Positions 53,999 to 63,855 are shown, numbered from the stretch's first letter. The stretch is 64,000 nucleotides of DNA from Halomonas meridiana (GCF_009846525.1 NZ_CP024621.1:3286001-3350000); one strand, 5' to 3'. Notes: a model not told the origin generated them from the sequence alone. A program made the numbers and translations.

Positions 53999-54375
53999 AT
54001 ATTTTTCTCTGTAGATCTTATACAGCAATATACCCCATCAATTTCAAAGCAAGCAATCAAAATTTTACGCAGTTTTTGACCTACAGAGATTTATATAGAA
54101 ATTCAGGGCAAGAACAGCCTACCTCGAGCTGCGCGTTGCATCGTTTTTTCAACTGGTTATTCCTTTCTTCACCAAGTGTTCTTAGAAACACTAGACCGAC
54201 GCTCATGAGAGATATCAGCACGGCTGAAGGGTACTGTATAGGTTGCTGTAGCCCCCATGGCTGCCGGGAGGATTCATGTACTAACAAACGCCATATAAGT
54301 GTCACGCAACGGAAACATCATTGACCCAATGTGATTGGCTATAGCCACTTTCAGTCTCGTGTAGAGCGCCAAGCC
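53999..54375. other. AT-rich intergenic region upstream of the hsd operon
   Basis: This 377-base gap lies between divergent operons. On the minus strand TTGAAA (54047-54042) and TATAAG (54022-54017), 19 bases apart, could be the hsd promoter, with suboptimal spacing. An 11/12-bp inverted repeat flanks it: TCTCTGTAGATC at 54006-54017 and GACCTACAGAGA at 54078-54089. A 6-bp hairpin lies at 54175-54192. I see no convincing gene. Confidence 0.4.
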
Positions 54376-55503
54376 ATGAGCCAACCGCAAATACGCCTTC
54401 AAAGCGTTTCTAAGCACTGGGGTGCGACCACCGCAGTGAAAGACCTTTCCTTCGATATACAGCCAGGGCAGTTCGTCATTTTACTGGGGCCGTCGGGCTG
54501 TGGAAAATCCACCACGCTTCGCATGATCGCTGGTTTGGAAGAAGCCAGCGGCGGGGAAATTCATGTTGGTGAGCGTGATGTGACACGCCTGCCACCCGGC
54601 GACCGAGGACTGAGCATGGTGTTTCAGTCCTATGCGCTGTTTCCACATTTAAGCGTGGCCGACAATATCGTGTTTGGTCTGCGCAGCCGCAAGGTAGCCA
54701 AGGCAGAACAACGTGAACGGCTCGCCAAGGTCGCCGAACTGGTCGATCTCACCGATTACCTGAACCGCAAACCGGCCCAACTTTCCGGTGGCCAGCGCCA
54801 GCGGGTCGCGCTGGCGCGAGCGATTATCTCCGAGCATCCCATCTGCTTGATGGATGAACCGCTGTCCAACCTGGATGCGCGGCTTCGCAGCGATATGCGC
54901 AGGGAAATTAAAGCCCTGCAATCACGACTCAATATGACGGTGGTTTACGTCACTCACGACCAAGTAGAGGCCATGAGCATGGGAGACCGTGTGATCTTGA
55001 TGCAACAAGGACATATCGTGCAGGACGGCACACCCGACGAGCTTTATAACCAGCCCGCCAGCGCTTTTGCCGCCAGCTTTATTGGCAGCCCGGCCATGAA
55101 CCTTTTGCCTCTTGTGCAAGGTAAAAAGGGGGCCGTTATTGAGGGCGAAACCACGACCCCGGTGGCACCCATGGAGGCCGCTGGAGGGCAGTTGGGTGTG
55201 CGCCCTGAAGATATCGAACTGCGACCAGCATCCGAGACAGGCATCCCGGCCCAGGTACTCAGCGATGAGTACTTAGGTGCCGACACCATTGCCCACGTCG
55301 CCGTTGGTAATCACACCGTGCGCGTTCGTCTAAGCGGTAAGCAAACGCTCTCTGGTAAGCCCTGCAAACTCTACTGGACGCCAGATAGCGTCCATTTGTT
55401 TGATCAACAGGGCCTGCGTCAGCAAGCGTTAGCGCCTCTTGCCTTACCCGCTTCGCATCGAAGCGTACCGCGCCCGCCCGCAGTGGGCTCGTTCCAACAC
55501 TGA
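54376..55503 (+). CDS. Sugar/glycerol-3-phosphate type ABC importer ATPase
   Basis: A 375-residue MalK/UgpC-type ATPase. Walker A is LLGPSGCGKST (about 35-45), the signature LSGGQRQR, Walker B CLMDEPLSNLD, then YVTHDQVEAM. The C-terminal third is the OB/TOBE regulatory domain (LGVRPEDIELR). It is first in a plus-strand operon, 45 bases before the binding protein. ATG 54376 fits the family start; the upstream 15 codons in frame lack a ribosome site. Confidence 0.92.
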   Translation: MSQPQIRLQSVSKHWGATTAVKDLSFDIQPGQFVILLGPSGCGKSTTLRMIAGLEEASGGEIHVGERDVTRLPPGDRGLSMVFQSYALFPHLSVADNIVFGLRSRKVAKAEQRERLAKVAELVDLTDYLNRKPAQLSGGQRQRVALARAIISEHPICLMDEPLSNLDARLRSDMRREIKALQSRLNMTVVYVTHDQVEAMSMGDRVILMQQGHIVQDGTPDELYNQPASAFAASFIGSPAMNLLPLVQGKKGAVIEGETTTPVAPMEAAGGQLGVRPEDIELRPASETGIPAQVLSDEYLGADTIAHVAVGNHTVRVRLSGKQTLSGKPCKLYWTPDSVHLFDQQGLRQQALAPLALPASHRSVPRPPAVGSFQH

Positions 55504-55547
55504 CCGCTCTCATCCTGACAACATCACAAACACTTGTGGAGTCTCTC

Positions 55548-56828
55548 ATGCGTTCTCAGTTCTCTTTTGCAATGACAGCCATGGCCGCAGCACTATTAGG
55601 CGCCGGCCACGCCAGCGCTAACAGTGTCGACTTAACGATGTACTATCCTGTTTCCGTGGGTGGTGCACTGACCGAGGTCGTTGATAACTTGGTGGAAGAG
55701 TTCGAAAGCGAACACCCTGACATCAACGTAGAAGCCATCTACGCAGGCAACTATGACGACACCCGAGTACGCGCCATGTCCGCCATGGAAGCAGGCGATA
55801 CGCCTCAGCTATCGGTGCTGTTCTCCATCGACCTGTACGAGCTGATTGAGCAAAACGCCATCGTGGCCTTTGACGACCTCATCGAAACCGAGGAAGAGAA
55901 AGCGTGGCTGGATAGCTTCTACCCCGGCCTGATGGAAAACGGCCAGTTGGATGGCAAAACCTATGGTATTCCCTTCCAGCGCTCCACCATCGTCCTGTTC
56001 TGGAACAAAGACGCCTTTGAAGCCGCTGGCCTAGACCCCGAAACGCCCCCTGAGAACTGGGAAGAGATGGCTGAAATGGCCGCCACCGTGCGAGAAGCCT
56101 CCAATGGCGAGCAGTGGGGCGTGATGGTGCCGTCCACCGGCTACCCTTACTGGATGTTTCAGGCCTTCGCGTTTCAGAACGGCCATCGCTTGATGAGCGA
56201 CGATGGTACTGAGGTCTACTTTGACGATCCCGCCGCCGTTGAGGCGCTAGAGTACTGGGTGTCGCTGGCCTCTGAGCACGATGCCATGCCCGATGGCACC
56301 ATCGAATGGGGCACGCTGCGTCAAAACTTTATCGAGCAGTCTACAGCGATGATGTGGCACACCACAGGCAACCTAACGGCCGTGCGTAGCGAAGCTGATT
56401 TTGACTTTGGCGTCGCCATGCTACCTATGAAAACCCAGCGCGGCAGCCCTACCGGCGGCGGCAACTTCTACATTTTTGAAGATGCCAGCGAAGAAGAGCA
56501 ACGCGCAGCGATGACCTTTATCCGCTGGATGACTGACCCCGAGCGCGCCGCCGAGTGGTCGATTGAAACCGGTTATATGGGTGTAAGTCCCGCCGCTTAT
56601 GAAACTGATGCATTGAAAAGTTATGTAGAAGAGTTCGCGCCCGCCGCTGTTGCCCGCGACCAGCTTGAACACGGCACTGCCGAGCTTTCCACCTATCAAG
56701 GCGGCCGCATTCGTCGCGCTCTGGATAATGCCGTGCAAGCGGCTCTAACCGGCCAAATGACACCTCAAGAAGCGCTCAGCCAAGCACAGCAAGAAGCCGA
56801 TAGCGTGCTACGCCGCTACGCTCGATAA
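55548..56828 (+). CDS. Periplasmic sugar/glycerol-3-phosphate binding protein (UgpB-like)
   Basis: A 426-residue family-1 solute-binding protein with a signal peptide (FAMTAMAAALLGAGHASA). The YYPVSVGGALTEVVDNLVEEF and NWEEMAEMAATVRE blocks, and GGGNFYIFEDASEEEQRAAM, resemble UgpB-type binding proteins. The acidic surface suits a halophile periplasm. GGAG lies 7 bases before ATG 55548. The substrate (glycerol phosphate, phosphodiester or sugar) is inferred from family only. Confidence 0.85.
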   Translation: MRSQFSFAMTAMAAALLGAGHASANSVDLTMYYPVSVGGALTEVVDNLVEEFESEHPDINVEAIYAGNYDDTRVRAMSAMEAGDTPQLSVLFSIDLYELIEQNAIVAFDDLIETEEEKAWLDSFYPGLMENGQLDGKTYGIPFQRSTIVLFWNKDAFEAAGLDPETPPENWEEMAEMAATVREASNGEQWGVMVPSTGYPYWMFQAFAFQNGHRLMSDDGTEVYFDDPAAVEALEYWVSLASEHDAMPDGTIEWGTLRQNFIEQSTAMMWHTTGNLTAVRSEADFDFGVAMLPMKTQRGSPTGGGNFYIFEDASEEEQRAAMTFIRWMTDPERAAEWSIETGYMGVSPAAYETDALKSYVEEFAPAAVARDQLEHGTAELSTYQGGRIRRALDNAVQAALTGQMTPQEALSQAQQEADSVLRRYAR

Positions 56829-56853
56829 GCGAATTAGCAAAGATTCAATGCTC

Positions 56854-56876
56854 GCCGGGGTACGCCCCGGCTTTTT
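56854..56876 (+). terminator. Partial terminator between binding protein and permease
   Basis: The stem GCCGGGG/CCCCGGC with loop TACG is followed by five T. It lies 25 bases past the binding protein stop and before the first permease, so it probably reduces read-through so that binding protein is made in excess. Confidence 0.8.
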
Positions 56877-56893
56877 CGACGCACGGCCAATTC

Positions 56894-57778
56894 ATGACTC
56901 TAAACAACCATCGAAAAATGCAGCTGTACGGCACGCTGCTGTTGCTACCTGCCGCGGTATTGCTCGCAGCTTTTGCCTATTTGCCAACTATCACCACGCT
57001 GATTAACAGTCTATTCCTGCCTGGTTTTCGCGGAGCGCTCGCCGAGTTTGCAGGTGTCGAAAACTATCAAATACTGTTCGATGACCCGACTTTCTGGAAA
57101 GTGGCCAGCAACAATCTGATTTACGCGCTGGGTACGATTCCCACGTCCATTGCTCTGGCCCTCGGCATGGCGCTGTTCGTCAACGGAAAGCTGCCAGGGC
57201 GTGGGCTAGTGCGTATGGCCTACTTCACGCCGACCATTCTGCCTATGATCGCCGCTGCCAATATCTGGATGTTTTTTTACGCACCGCAAATCGGGCTGCT
57301 TAATGGCTTGCTAGATACACTAGGCTTTTCTGGCATCAACTGGCTGGGCGATCCAAGTATTGCGCTTGGGTCGGTCATCGTGATGTCCGTATGGAAAGAG
57401 GCCGGCTTTTTTATGATCTTTTATCTAGCGGCGCTGCAAAGTATTCCGCCAGAGCTAAAAGAGGCCTCCGACTTGGAGGGCACCAGCCGTTGGAGCTTTT
57501 TCTGGCGCGTCACCTTCCCACTACTCATGCCCACCACGCTGTTTGTATTAATCAACGCGCTGATCAATTCGGTACGGGTGGTAGATCATCTATTTATACT
57601 CACCAAGGGCGGCCCCAACAACGCCACCAACCTACTGCTTTACTACGTCTATGAGAACGCCTTTTCGTTTTTTGACCGCACCACAGCAGCCACCATTACC
57701 GTAGTGATTCTGCTAATACTAGCAGTGGTTGCCACGCTGAAGTTCACGATTCTAGATCGCAGGACGCACTACCAATGA
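56894..57778 (+). CDS. Sugar ABC importer permease 1 (UgpA/MalF-like)
   Basis: A 294-residue inner-membrane permease with six hydrophobic segments. The EAA loop for the ATPase is LKEASDLEGTSRWSFFWRVT near 195-215, followed by the PLLMPTTLFVL helix. It overlaps the second permease gene by 4 bases (ATGA). Confidence 0.92.
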   Translation: MTLNNHRKMQLYGTLLLLPAAVLLAAFAYLPTITTLINSLFLPGFRGALAEFAGVENYQILFDDPTFWKVASNNLIYALGTIPTSIALALGMALFVNGKLPGRGLVRMAYFTPTILPMIAAANIWMFFYAPQIGLLNGLLDTLGFSGINWLGDPSIALGSVIVMSVWKEAGFFMIFYLAALQSIPPELKEASDLEGTSRWSFFWRVTFPLLMPTTLFVLINALINSVRVVDHLFILTKGGPNNATNLLLYYVYENAFSFFDRTTAATITVVILLILAVVATLKFTILDRRTHYQ

Positions 57779-58617
57779 ATACCACCACTACCTATGCGCC
57801 CCGCTCCCATTTTTTCTCAATACCAGCGCTGGAAACGGTGGCTGCGTGGCTGCTGGCGGTTATTTGGATTTTCCCACTGCTGTACGCCTTTTGGGCCGCC
57901 TTCCACCCCAGCGAATTTATGGTGAATTTCGAGCTATTCGCCCCGCTCACGCTGGATAACTTCAAGAACGCCTGGGCTCAAGCGCCCTTTGCGCGCTACT
58001 ACCTCAACACCTTTGCCCTCGTCACGGGCGTTGTCGTTGCACAGTTTGTGGTGTGTACGCTGGCGGCGTTTGCCTTTGCCCGCTTTCCCATTCCCGGTAA
58101 GAACCTGCTGTTCATGCTGGTGCTGATTCAGCTGTTCGTCTTTCCAGAAGTGCTGATCGTCGAGAACTACCGTATCGCCAGCGATTTGGGGTTGATCAAT
58201 ACTATCACCGGCATTGGCCTGCCCTACGTGGCCAGCGCCTTCGGCATTTTCCTGCTGCGCCAAACCTTCAAGACCATCCCCCGAGAGCTGGAAGACGCCG
58301 CCCGGATTGAAGGCTGCGGCTGGCTGGAAATTTTGTGGAAGGTCTACGTGCCGCTGGCCAAGCCCACCTATCTGGCCTACGGGCTAGTGTCGATCAGCCA
58401 CCACTGGAACAATTTTCTGTGGCCGCTGGTGGTCACCAACTCGGTGGAGAGCCGCCCTCTCACCGTCGGGCTGGGTGTTTTTTCAGCACCAGAAACCGGC
58501 GTTAACTGGGCCACCGTCAGCGCCGCAACGCTGCTAAGTATTGCGCCGCTGCTGGTGGCCTTCCTGCTTTTCCAACGCCAGTTCGTGCAATCGTTTTTAC
58601 GCGCGGGGATTCGCTAG
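57775..58617 (+). CDS. Sugar ABC importer permease 2 (UgpE/MalG-like)
   Basis: A 280-residue inner-membrane permease with six hydrophobic segments. The EAA loop is LEDAARIEGCGWLEILWKVY near 177-196, then VPLAKPTYLAYGLVS. It completes the importer started at 54376. A 16-bp palindrome begins two bases after its stop. Confidence 0.92.
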   Translation: MNTTTTYAPRSHFFSIPALETVAAWLLAVIWIFPLLYAFWAAFHPSEFMVNFELFAPLTLDNFKNAWAQAPFARYYLNTFALVTGVVVAQFVVCTLAAFAFARFPIPGKNLLFMLVLIQLFVFPEVLIVENYRIASDLGLINTITGIGLPYVASAFGIFLLRQTFKTIPRELEDAARIEGCGWLEILWKVYVPLAKPTYLAYGLVSISHHWNNFLWPLVVTNSVESRPLTVGLGVFSAPETGVNWATVSAATLLSIAPLLVAFLLFQRQFVQSFLRAGIR

Positions 58618-58619
58618 CC

Positions 58620-58635
58620 AAACTCACGTGAGTTT
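58620..58635. promoter_or_regulatory. 16-bp perfect palindrome upstream of recQ
   Basis: AAACTCACGTGAGTTT reads the same on both strands. It lies two bases after the permease stop and 45 bases before recQ. It could be an operator, or, with the following T run, a weak terminator hairpin (stem AAACTC/GAGTTT). Confidence 0.5.
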
Positions 58636-58679
58636 TCGTGCGACAATTCTCCTTCACGCACACGACAAGGAGAGCAGCG

Positions 58680-60800
58680 ATGCACGGCGACTCGGCAGCC
58701 CTCAAGGTACTGCAGGAGGTCTTTGGCTACGACCACTTTCGTGGCCCGCAGCAGGCCATCATTGAGCATGTGATGGCCGGAGGCGATGCGCTGGTGCTGA
58801 TGCCCACAGGCGGCGGTAAATCGCTGTGCTATCAGATCCCGGCGCTGCTACGTGAAGGCACCGCGATTGTGGTCTCGCCGCTCATCGCGTTGATGCAGGA
58901 TCAGGTGGCCGCGCTGATTCAGAACGGGGTGCGCGCCGCCTACCTCAACTCCAGCCTCGATATGCATGAGGCGATGGATGTGGAGAATCGCCTGCGGGCG
59001 GGCGAGCTGGATCTTCTCTACGTCGCGCCCGAACGGCTGGCCACGGCACGCATGCAGATGCTGCTGGAGCAGACCCACATTGCGCTGTTCGCCATCGATG
59101 AAGCCCACTGCGTTTCCCAGTGGGGCCACGATTTCCGCCCAGAGTATCGCCAGCTCTCCCACCTGCACCAGCGCTTTCCTAACGTGCCGCGCATCGCGCT
59201 CACCGCCACCGCCGATGTGCCTACCCGGCACGACATCATGGAGCACCTACAGCTTCAGGACGCCGCACTCTACAACAACGGCTTCGATCGGCCCAACATT
59301 CGCTACCATATCGCTGAAAATCAGGGCAATGCCAAAGAGCAATTGCTGAGTTTCATCCGCGCGCATCACGACGGTGAGGCGGGCATTGTCTACTGTCTTT
59401 CTCGCCGCAAGGTGGAGGAGACCGCCGCTTGGCTGGCACGCCAGGGGCTCACCGCGCTGCCCTACCACGCCGGGCTGCCCGCCGAGCAGCGCCAGCAGCA
59501 CCAAACCCGCTTTCTGCGCGAAGACGGCGTGGTGATCGTCGCCACCATCGCTTTCGGCATGGGCATCGACAAACCCGACGTGCGCTTTGTGGCACACCTC
59601 AACCTGCCCAAAAGCATCGAAGCCTACTATCAGGAGACCGGCCGCGCCGGACGCGACGGGCTGCCCGCCGACGCCTGGATGGCCTACGGGCTTCAGGACG
59701 TGATCACTCTGCGCCAGATGCAGCAGGATTCCGGTGCCGCCGACCAGCAAAAGCGCATCGAACAGCAGAAGCTCGACGCCATGTTGGGGCTTTGCGAGAT
59801 CATTAGCTGCCGCCGCCAGGCGCTGCTCCACTACTTTGGTGATTCATTAGACGAACCCTGCGGAAACTGCGATAACTGCCTCACCCCGCCTGACACCTGG
59901 GAGGCCACGGTGGCTGCACAGAAGGCGCTGTCGTGTGTCTACCGCACCGAACAGCGCTTCGGCGTGACGTATCTGGTGGATGTGCTGCTGGGCAAACGTA
60001 ACGAACGTATCAGCCGCTTCGGTCATGACAGTTTGAGTACGTTCGGCATTGGCCAGGAGCTCACCGCCAGCGAGTGGAAAGCGCTCTTTCGCCAGCTAAT
60101 CGCCAGCGGCTATTTGAGCGTGGATATGGAGGGCCATGGCGGTATCAAGCTCACCGCCAATGCCAAGCCCATACTGCGCGGCGAGCAGAGTCTCACCCTG
60201 CGCAAACCCAGCAAGCCCGCGCGGCGCAGCAGTAAGGGCGCCTCCGCTGCCAAGGGCCACGGCGTGCTGTGGGAAGCGCTGCGCCAGCATCGCAAGGCGC
60301 TTGCCGACGCCCAGGGCGTACCCGCCTACGTGATTTTCAACGACGCCACCCTGGCCGAGCTGGTAGCGCAAAAACCGCAGACACTGCAGGCGCTGGGCAC
60401 CATCTCGGGCATCGGCGCACGCAAGCTGGAGGATTATGGCGAAGGCTTTCTGGAGGTGGTTCTGGCGCATCCTGATGAGCCTGCCGCTAGCGCCCCTGTG
60501 GGCAGCAGCGCTCTTGAATCTGCCGTGCTACTGCGCCAAGGGCTAACGCCGGAACAGGTCGCCGAGCAGCGCGGGCTGGCCGCCAATACCGTGTACCGCC
60601 ATTTGAGCGATGCCATTCAAGGCAACGAACTGGCCCTGGAAGAGGTGGTCAATCTGGATCCAGCGACCCTGGCGCAGATTCGCGCGGCTTTTGAGCAGTT
60701 TCCCGGCCAGGGGCTGAAAGTGGTGTTCGAAGCGCTGGAAGGCCGTATTGATTACCCGGTTCTGCACTGCGTGCGGGCGTCCATGGCTGCTAAGGGTTAG
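58680..60800 (+). CDS. recQ: ATP-dependent DNA helicase RecQ, with C-terminal HTH-like extension
   Basis: A 706-residue 3'-5' helicase of recombination repair. The helicase core has TGGGKS (43-48), the DEAH box in [17 protein letters not shown] and the [10 protein letters not shown] motif VI. The zinc site is CGNCDNC. An RQC domain and an HRDC domain ([23 protein letters not shown]) follow. The last 100 residues add a helix-turn-helix-like part ([21 protein letters not shown]) beyond the usual 610 residues. AAGGAG precedes ATG 58680. Confidence 0.95.
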   Translation: MHGDSAALKVLQEVFGYDHFRGPQQAIIEHVMAGGDALVLMPTGGGKSLCYQIPALLREGTAIVVSPLIALMQDQVAALIQNGVRAAYLNSSLDMHEAMDVENRLRAGELDLLYVAPERLATARMQMLLEQTHIALFAIDEAHCVSQWGHDFRPEYRQLSHLHQRFPNVPRIALTATADVPTRHDIMEHLQLQDAALYNNGFDRPNIRYHIAENQGNAKEQLLSFIRAHHDGEAGIVYCLSRRKVEETAAWLARQGLTALPYHAGLPAEQRQQHQTRFLREDGVVIVATIAFGMGIDKPDVRFVAHLNLPKSIEAYYQETGRAGRDGLPADAWMAYGLQDVITLRQMQQDSGAADQQKRIEQQKLDAMLGLCEIISCRRQALLHYFGDSLDEPCGNCDNCLTPPDTWEATVAAQKALSCVYRTEQRFGVTYLVDVLLGKRNERISRFGHDSLSTFGIGQELTASEWKALFRQLIASGYLSVDMEGHGGIKLTANAKPILRGEQSLTLRKPSKPARRSSKGASAAKGHGVLWEALRQHRKALADAQGVPAYVIFNDATLAELVAQKPQTLQALGTISGIGARKLEDYGEGFLEVVLAHPDEPAASAPVGSSALESAVLLRQGLTPEQVAEQRGLAANTVYRHLSDAIQGNELALEEVVNLDPATLAQIRAAFEQFPGQGLKVVFEALEGRIDYPVLHCVRASMAAKG

Positions 60801-60848
60801 GCTTTTTACGAAAAGTCGGCGAGCGTAGGCAGTTTTCGTAAAAGCCTA
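60798..60848. terminator. Shared bidirectional terminator of recQ and mtnA
   Basis: TAGGCTTTTTACGAAAA and TTTTCGTAAAAGCCTA are complementary apart from one extra T, separated by 18 bases. The outer ends are the TAG stop codons of the two convergent genes themselves. Confidence 0.7.
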
Positions 60849-61865
60849 GCGCCATCCCCGCAGATGCTCGCCCCGTGCAATCGCCTCTGCGTCGAATACG
60901 CCGGTATCCAGAATCCAGGCAGTGACTAATTTGGCGGGCGTCACGTCGAAGGCTGGGTTCCACACCGGGGCATCGCTCGGTGCCCACACCACCTCGCCAA
61001 ACGCGCCTGCGGCTCCGCGAACCTCCGCGCCATCGCGCTGTTCGATGGGAATCGCCGCGCCGGTCGCGCAGGCGGGGTCGACCGTGGTGTAAGGAGCGAC
61101 CACGTAGAACGGCACCTGATGGTAGTGTGCCGCCACCGCCAGCATGTAGGTGCCCACTTTGTTGGCAAAGTCACCGTTGGCGCAGATGCGGTCCGCGCCG
61201 ACCATCACCTTATCCACCTTGCCCGCTGCCATTAAGCTGGCCGCCATGCTGTCGGTGATTAGCTGGTAGGGAATGCCTAAATCGGCCATTTCCCACGCGG
61301 TTAAACGCCCACCCTGGAGCAGCGGACGGGTTTCATCGACATAGACATGCAGATCGATGCCGCGTTGTTTGGCGATGGCCAACGCGCCAATCGCGGTGCC
61401 CACACCGGCCGTGGCCAGCGCACCGGTGTTGCAGTGGGTCAGCACGCGGTCGCCGGATGCCAGCAAGTCAGCGCCCCGCTCGGCCATGCGTTGGCAAAGC
61501 GCGCGGTCCTCTTCAAACAGCGCTTTGGCTCGTTCGGCCAGGGCGTCAGCGCCCTGGGCAAAACAGGCTTCCATGGCGTCCAGGCAGTACATCAGGTTCA
61601 CCGCCGTGGGGCGCGTCGCCCGTAAGCGGTCGCTGACGGCTTGCCACTCGGATTCGGGATGGCGAGCGGCGTACTGGGCCAGCACGAAAGCAGCGCTCAA
61701 ACCAATCAGCGGCGCGCCGCGAATAGCGAGATGTTTAACCGCGTGCTGCCATGCGTCGGGAGAGTCGCAGCGCACCCACTCTTCGGCTTGGGGTAGCCGG
61801 GTTTGGTCCAAATACTCAAGCGAGTCGGCATACACCCGTAAACTGCGTGACTGTAAATTGACCAT
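60846..61865 (-). CDS. mtnA: Methylthioribose-1-phosphate isomerase
   Basis: A 339-residue enzyme of methionine salvage, converting MTR-1-P to methylthioribulose-1-P. It resembles eIF2B subunits. Motifs are LAIRGAPLIGLSAAF, LTHCNTGALATAG (catalytic Cys), VYVDETRPLLQGGRLTAWE and VGADRICANGDFANKVGTY (catalytic Asp). AAGGAG precedes ATG 61865. It is divergent from mtnBCD. Confidence 0.95.
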   Translation of the reverse strand: MVNLQSRSLRVYADSLEYLDQTRLPQAEEWVRCDSPDAWQHAVKHLAIRGAPLIGLSAAFVLAQYAARHPESEWQAVSDRLRATRPTAVNLMYCLDAMEACFAQGADALAERAKALFEEDRALCQRMAERGADLLASGDRVLTHCNTGALATAGVGTAIGALAIAKQRGIDLHVYVDETRPLLQGGRLTAWEMADLGIPYQLITDSMAASLMAAGKVDKVMVGADRICANGDFANKVGTYMLAVAAHYHQVPFYVVAPYTTVDPACATGAAIPIEQRDGAEVRGAAGAFGEVVWAPSDAPVWNPAFDVTPAKLVTAWILDTGVFDAEAIARGEHLRGWR

Positions 61866-61969
61866 GAGGGGCTCCTTGATAATGGGGCAAGCAGAACAGC
61901 GGCACGGCTTATCAGGCGCGAAGCTTATCATATAGAATGGCCGCCACTAGACGAGGCGATGCTGACCCG

Positions 61970-62560
61970 ATGAACACCTTACACACCGAACTGCTGGACG
62001 CCATTTCCTGGGCGGCGCAGCAAGGCTGGACGCCCGCCACCGGCGGCAACTTTTCTGCCCGTACCGAGGCGGGCTATTTAGTCACCGCCTCCGGGCGGGA
62101 TAAAACCCGTATCCAGGCGGATGACCTGCTGCTGTGTGACCTGGAAGGCCGCGTGCTGGAAGGCAACGGCAAACCCAGCGCCGAAAGTGACCTACACGCC
62201 GCGCTGTACCGGCTAGACCCCAGCATTCACTGCGTGCTGCACACCCATACCGTCGCCAGCACCGTGCTGTCGCGGCGCTTTCCCGAAGGCATTGAGCTAA
62301 GCGGCTTTGAGATGCAAAAAGCGTTGGCGGGTAACGTGACGCATGATGCGACGATTCTTTTGCCGGTGGTGCCCAACTCCCAGGATATGGAGGAGTTAGC
62401 CGAGCATGTTCGCCAAGGCTGGCCGATGCCCTGGGGCTTTTTGGTCGCGGGCCACGGTATTTACGCCGTGGGCGACAGCATTGCCAGCTGCCGCCGCCAC
62501 CTGGAAGCAATCGAATTCTTACTTGCCTGTGTACTGGAAGAGAGCCGGTGGTCCCAATGA
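61970..62560 (+). CDS. mtnB: Methylthioribulose-1-phosphate dehydratase
   Basis: A 196-residue zinc enzyme of the class II aldolase fold, dehydrating methylthioribulose-1-P. The metal site is in [11 protein letters not shown] with a later His in [10 protein letters not shown]. It starts at ATG 61970; an ATG in frame 11 codons earlier has no ribosome site. A four-codon ORF (ATG 61959 to TGA 61973) overlaps the start. The stop overlaps mtnC (ATGA). Confidence 0.94.
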   Translation: MNTLHTELLDAISWAAQQGWTPATGGNFSARTEAGYLVTASGRDKTRIQADDLLLCDLEGRVLEGNGKPSAESDLHAALYRLDPSIHCVLHTHTVASTVLSRRFPEGIELSGFEMQKALAGNVTHDATILLPVVPNSQDMEELAEHVRQGWPMPWGFLVAGHGIYAVGDSIASCRRHLEAIEFLLACVLEESRWSQ

Positions 62561-63243
62561 GTAACCCAACCGTTCGCGCCATCGTGACCGATATCGAAGG
62601 TACCACCACCGATATCCACTTCGTTCACAAAGTGCTGTTCCCCTATGCCTACGCCAAGCTGCCTGACTTTCTGCGTGAGAATGCAGAAGCACCGGCGGTG
62701 GCCGAGCAGATTGATGCCGTGCGCCATGAGATGCAGGACGCCGACGCCACACTGGAAGCGGTGATTGCCACCCTGCTGCACTGGATCGACACCGACCAGA
62801 AAGTGACGCCACTCAAAGCCCTGCAGGGCATGGTGTGGGCCGACGGCTACCAGCGCGGCGACTTCACCGGCCATTTATACGCGGATGTTGCTCCGGCGCT
62901 GCGCCAGTGGCAGGCCGCAGGCGTGGCGCTCTATGTGTACTCGTCAGGCTCGGTGCAGGCGCAGAAGCTGCTGTTTGGCTACAGCGACGAGGGTGATTTG
63001 ACCCCGCTGTTCAGCGGCTACTTCGACACGCACATTGGCCATAAGCGCGAGGCCATGGCCTATCAGCGCATTATCGAGGCGCTCGATCTACCTGCAGAGT
63101 CGATACTGTTCCTGTCGGATGTGGTCGAAGAGCTGGATGCGGCCAAGCAGGCGGGTATGCAAACCCTGCAGCTCGTGCGCGAAGGTACTCAGGCAGGTAC
63201 TGTACACGCCTGTGTCGAAAGCTTTGCCGACATTGCCCTTTAA
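62557..63243 (+). CDS. mtnC: Enolase-phosphatase E1
   Basis: A 228-residue HAD-superfamily enzyme that enolises and dephosphorylates diketo-MTP-1-P to the acireductone. The nucleophile motif is [21 protein letters not shown]; the second part includes [15 protein letters not shown] and [17 protein letters not shown]. It overlaps mtnB by 4 bases. Confidence 0.95.
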   Translation: MSNPTVRAIVTDIEGTTTDIHFVHKVLFPYAYAKLPDFLRENAEAPAVAEQIDAVRHEMQDADATLEAVIATLLHWIDTDQKVTPLKALQGMVWADGYQRGDFTGHLYADVAPALRQWQAAGVALYVYSSGSVQAQKLLFGYSDEGDLTPLFSGYFDTHIGHKREAMAYQRIIEALDLPAESILFLSDVVEELDAAKQAGMQTLQLVREGTQAGTVHACVESFADIAL

Positions 63244-63280
63244 CGGCTACGTTCACCCCTTACCTCTTAGGAGCGTCTTT

Positions 63281-63829
63281 ATGTCCCAACTGAAAGTCTT
63301 TGCCGATCAACATCCTAATGATGCGCTGCTGGACACCACGGACGGCGAACAAATTGCCGCTGAGCTGAACCGGGTAGGCGTTCTATTTGAGCGCTGGGCA
63401 GCGCCGGGCGAGATTGCCGACGATGCCACCCAGGAGGAGATTCTGGCGCTCTATCAGGAGGACATCGACCGGGTCAAAGCCAAAGGCGGCTACCAAACCG
63501 TCGACGTGCTGCACATGGTGCCCACCCACCCAGACAAAGAGGCGATGCGTCAGAAATTCTTGAACGAGCACCGCCACCATGAAGACGAAGTGCGCTTTTT
63601 CGTGAAGGGCCAGGGGTTGTTCTGCCTGCATATCGACGACAAGGTGTATCAGGTGCTCTGCACCCGCAACGACCTGATCAGCGTGCCTGCCAATACCCCG
63701 CACTGGTTCGATATGGGCCCCGAGCCGGAATTCACCGCGCTGCGCTTCTTCGACAACGTGGAAGGCTGGGTGCCCCACTGGACCGACAGCGATATCGCCG
63801 GGAAGTTTGATCGTTTGGATCAGCTTTAA
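63281..63829 (+). CDS. mtnD: Acireductone dioxygenase
   Basis: A 182-residue cupin enzyme, the last oxidative step giving the 2-oxo acid precursor of methionine. The metal ligands are His97, His99, Glu103 (HRHHEDE) and His141 (PHWFD), as known for the Klebsiella enzyme. TTAGGAG precedes ATG 63281. With Fe it forms the methionine precursor; with Ni the off-pathway product. Confidence 0.95.
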   Translation: MSQLKVFADQHPNDALLDTTDGEQIAAELNRVGVLFERWAAPGEIADDATQEEILALYQEDIDRVKAKGGYQTVDVLHMVPTHPDKEAMRQKFLNEHRHHEDEVRFFVKGQGLFCLHIDDKVYQVLCTRNDLISVPANTPHWFDMGPEPEFTALRFFDNVEGWVPHWTDSDIAGKFDRLDQL

Positions 63830-63855
63830 CGTGTGAAGGCGGCTATCGCCGCCCT

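Noticed and set aside
54175-54192. Terminator-like stem AGTGTT/AACACT upstream of the ABC importer
   Set aside because: Only six base pairs with weak A/T content and no T run follow; not a credible terminator.
53929-54324. Open frame on the plus strand in the gap before the ABC importer (131 codons)
   Set aside because: It starts inside the half-S gene on the other strand, lacks a ribosome site, has odd composition rich in Cys, Arg and Ser, and resembles no family.
43947-54375. Prophage or integrative element carrying the R-M operon
   Set aside because: No integrase, transposase, tRNA or direct-repeat attachment sites are seen at the borders; only the defence genes themselves mark the island.
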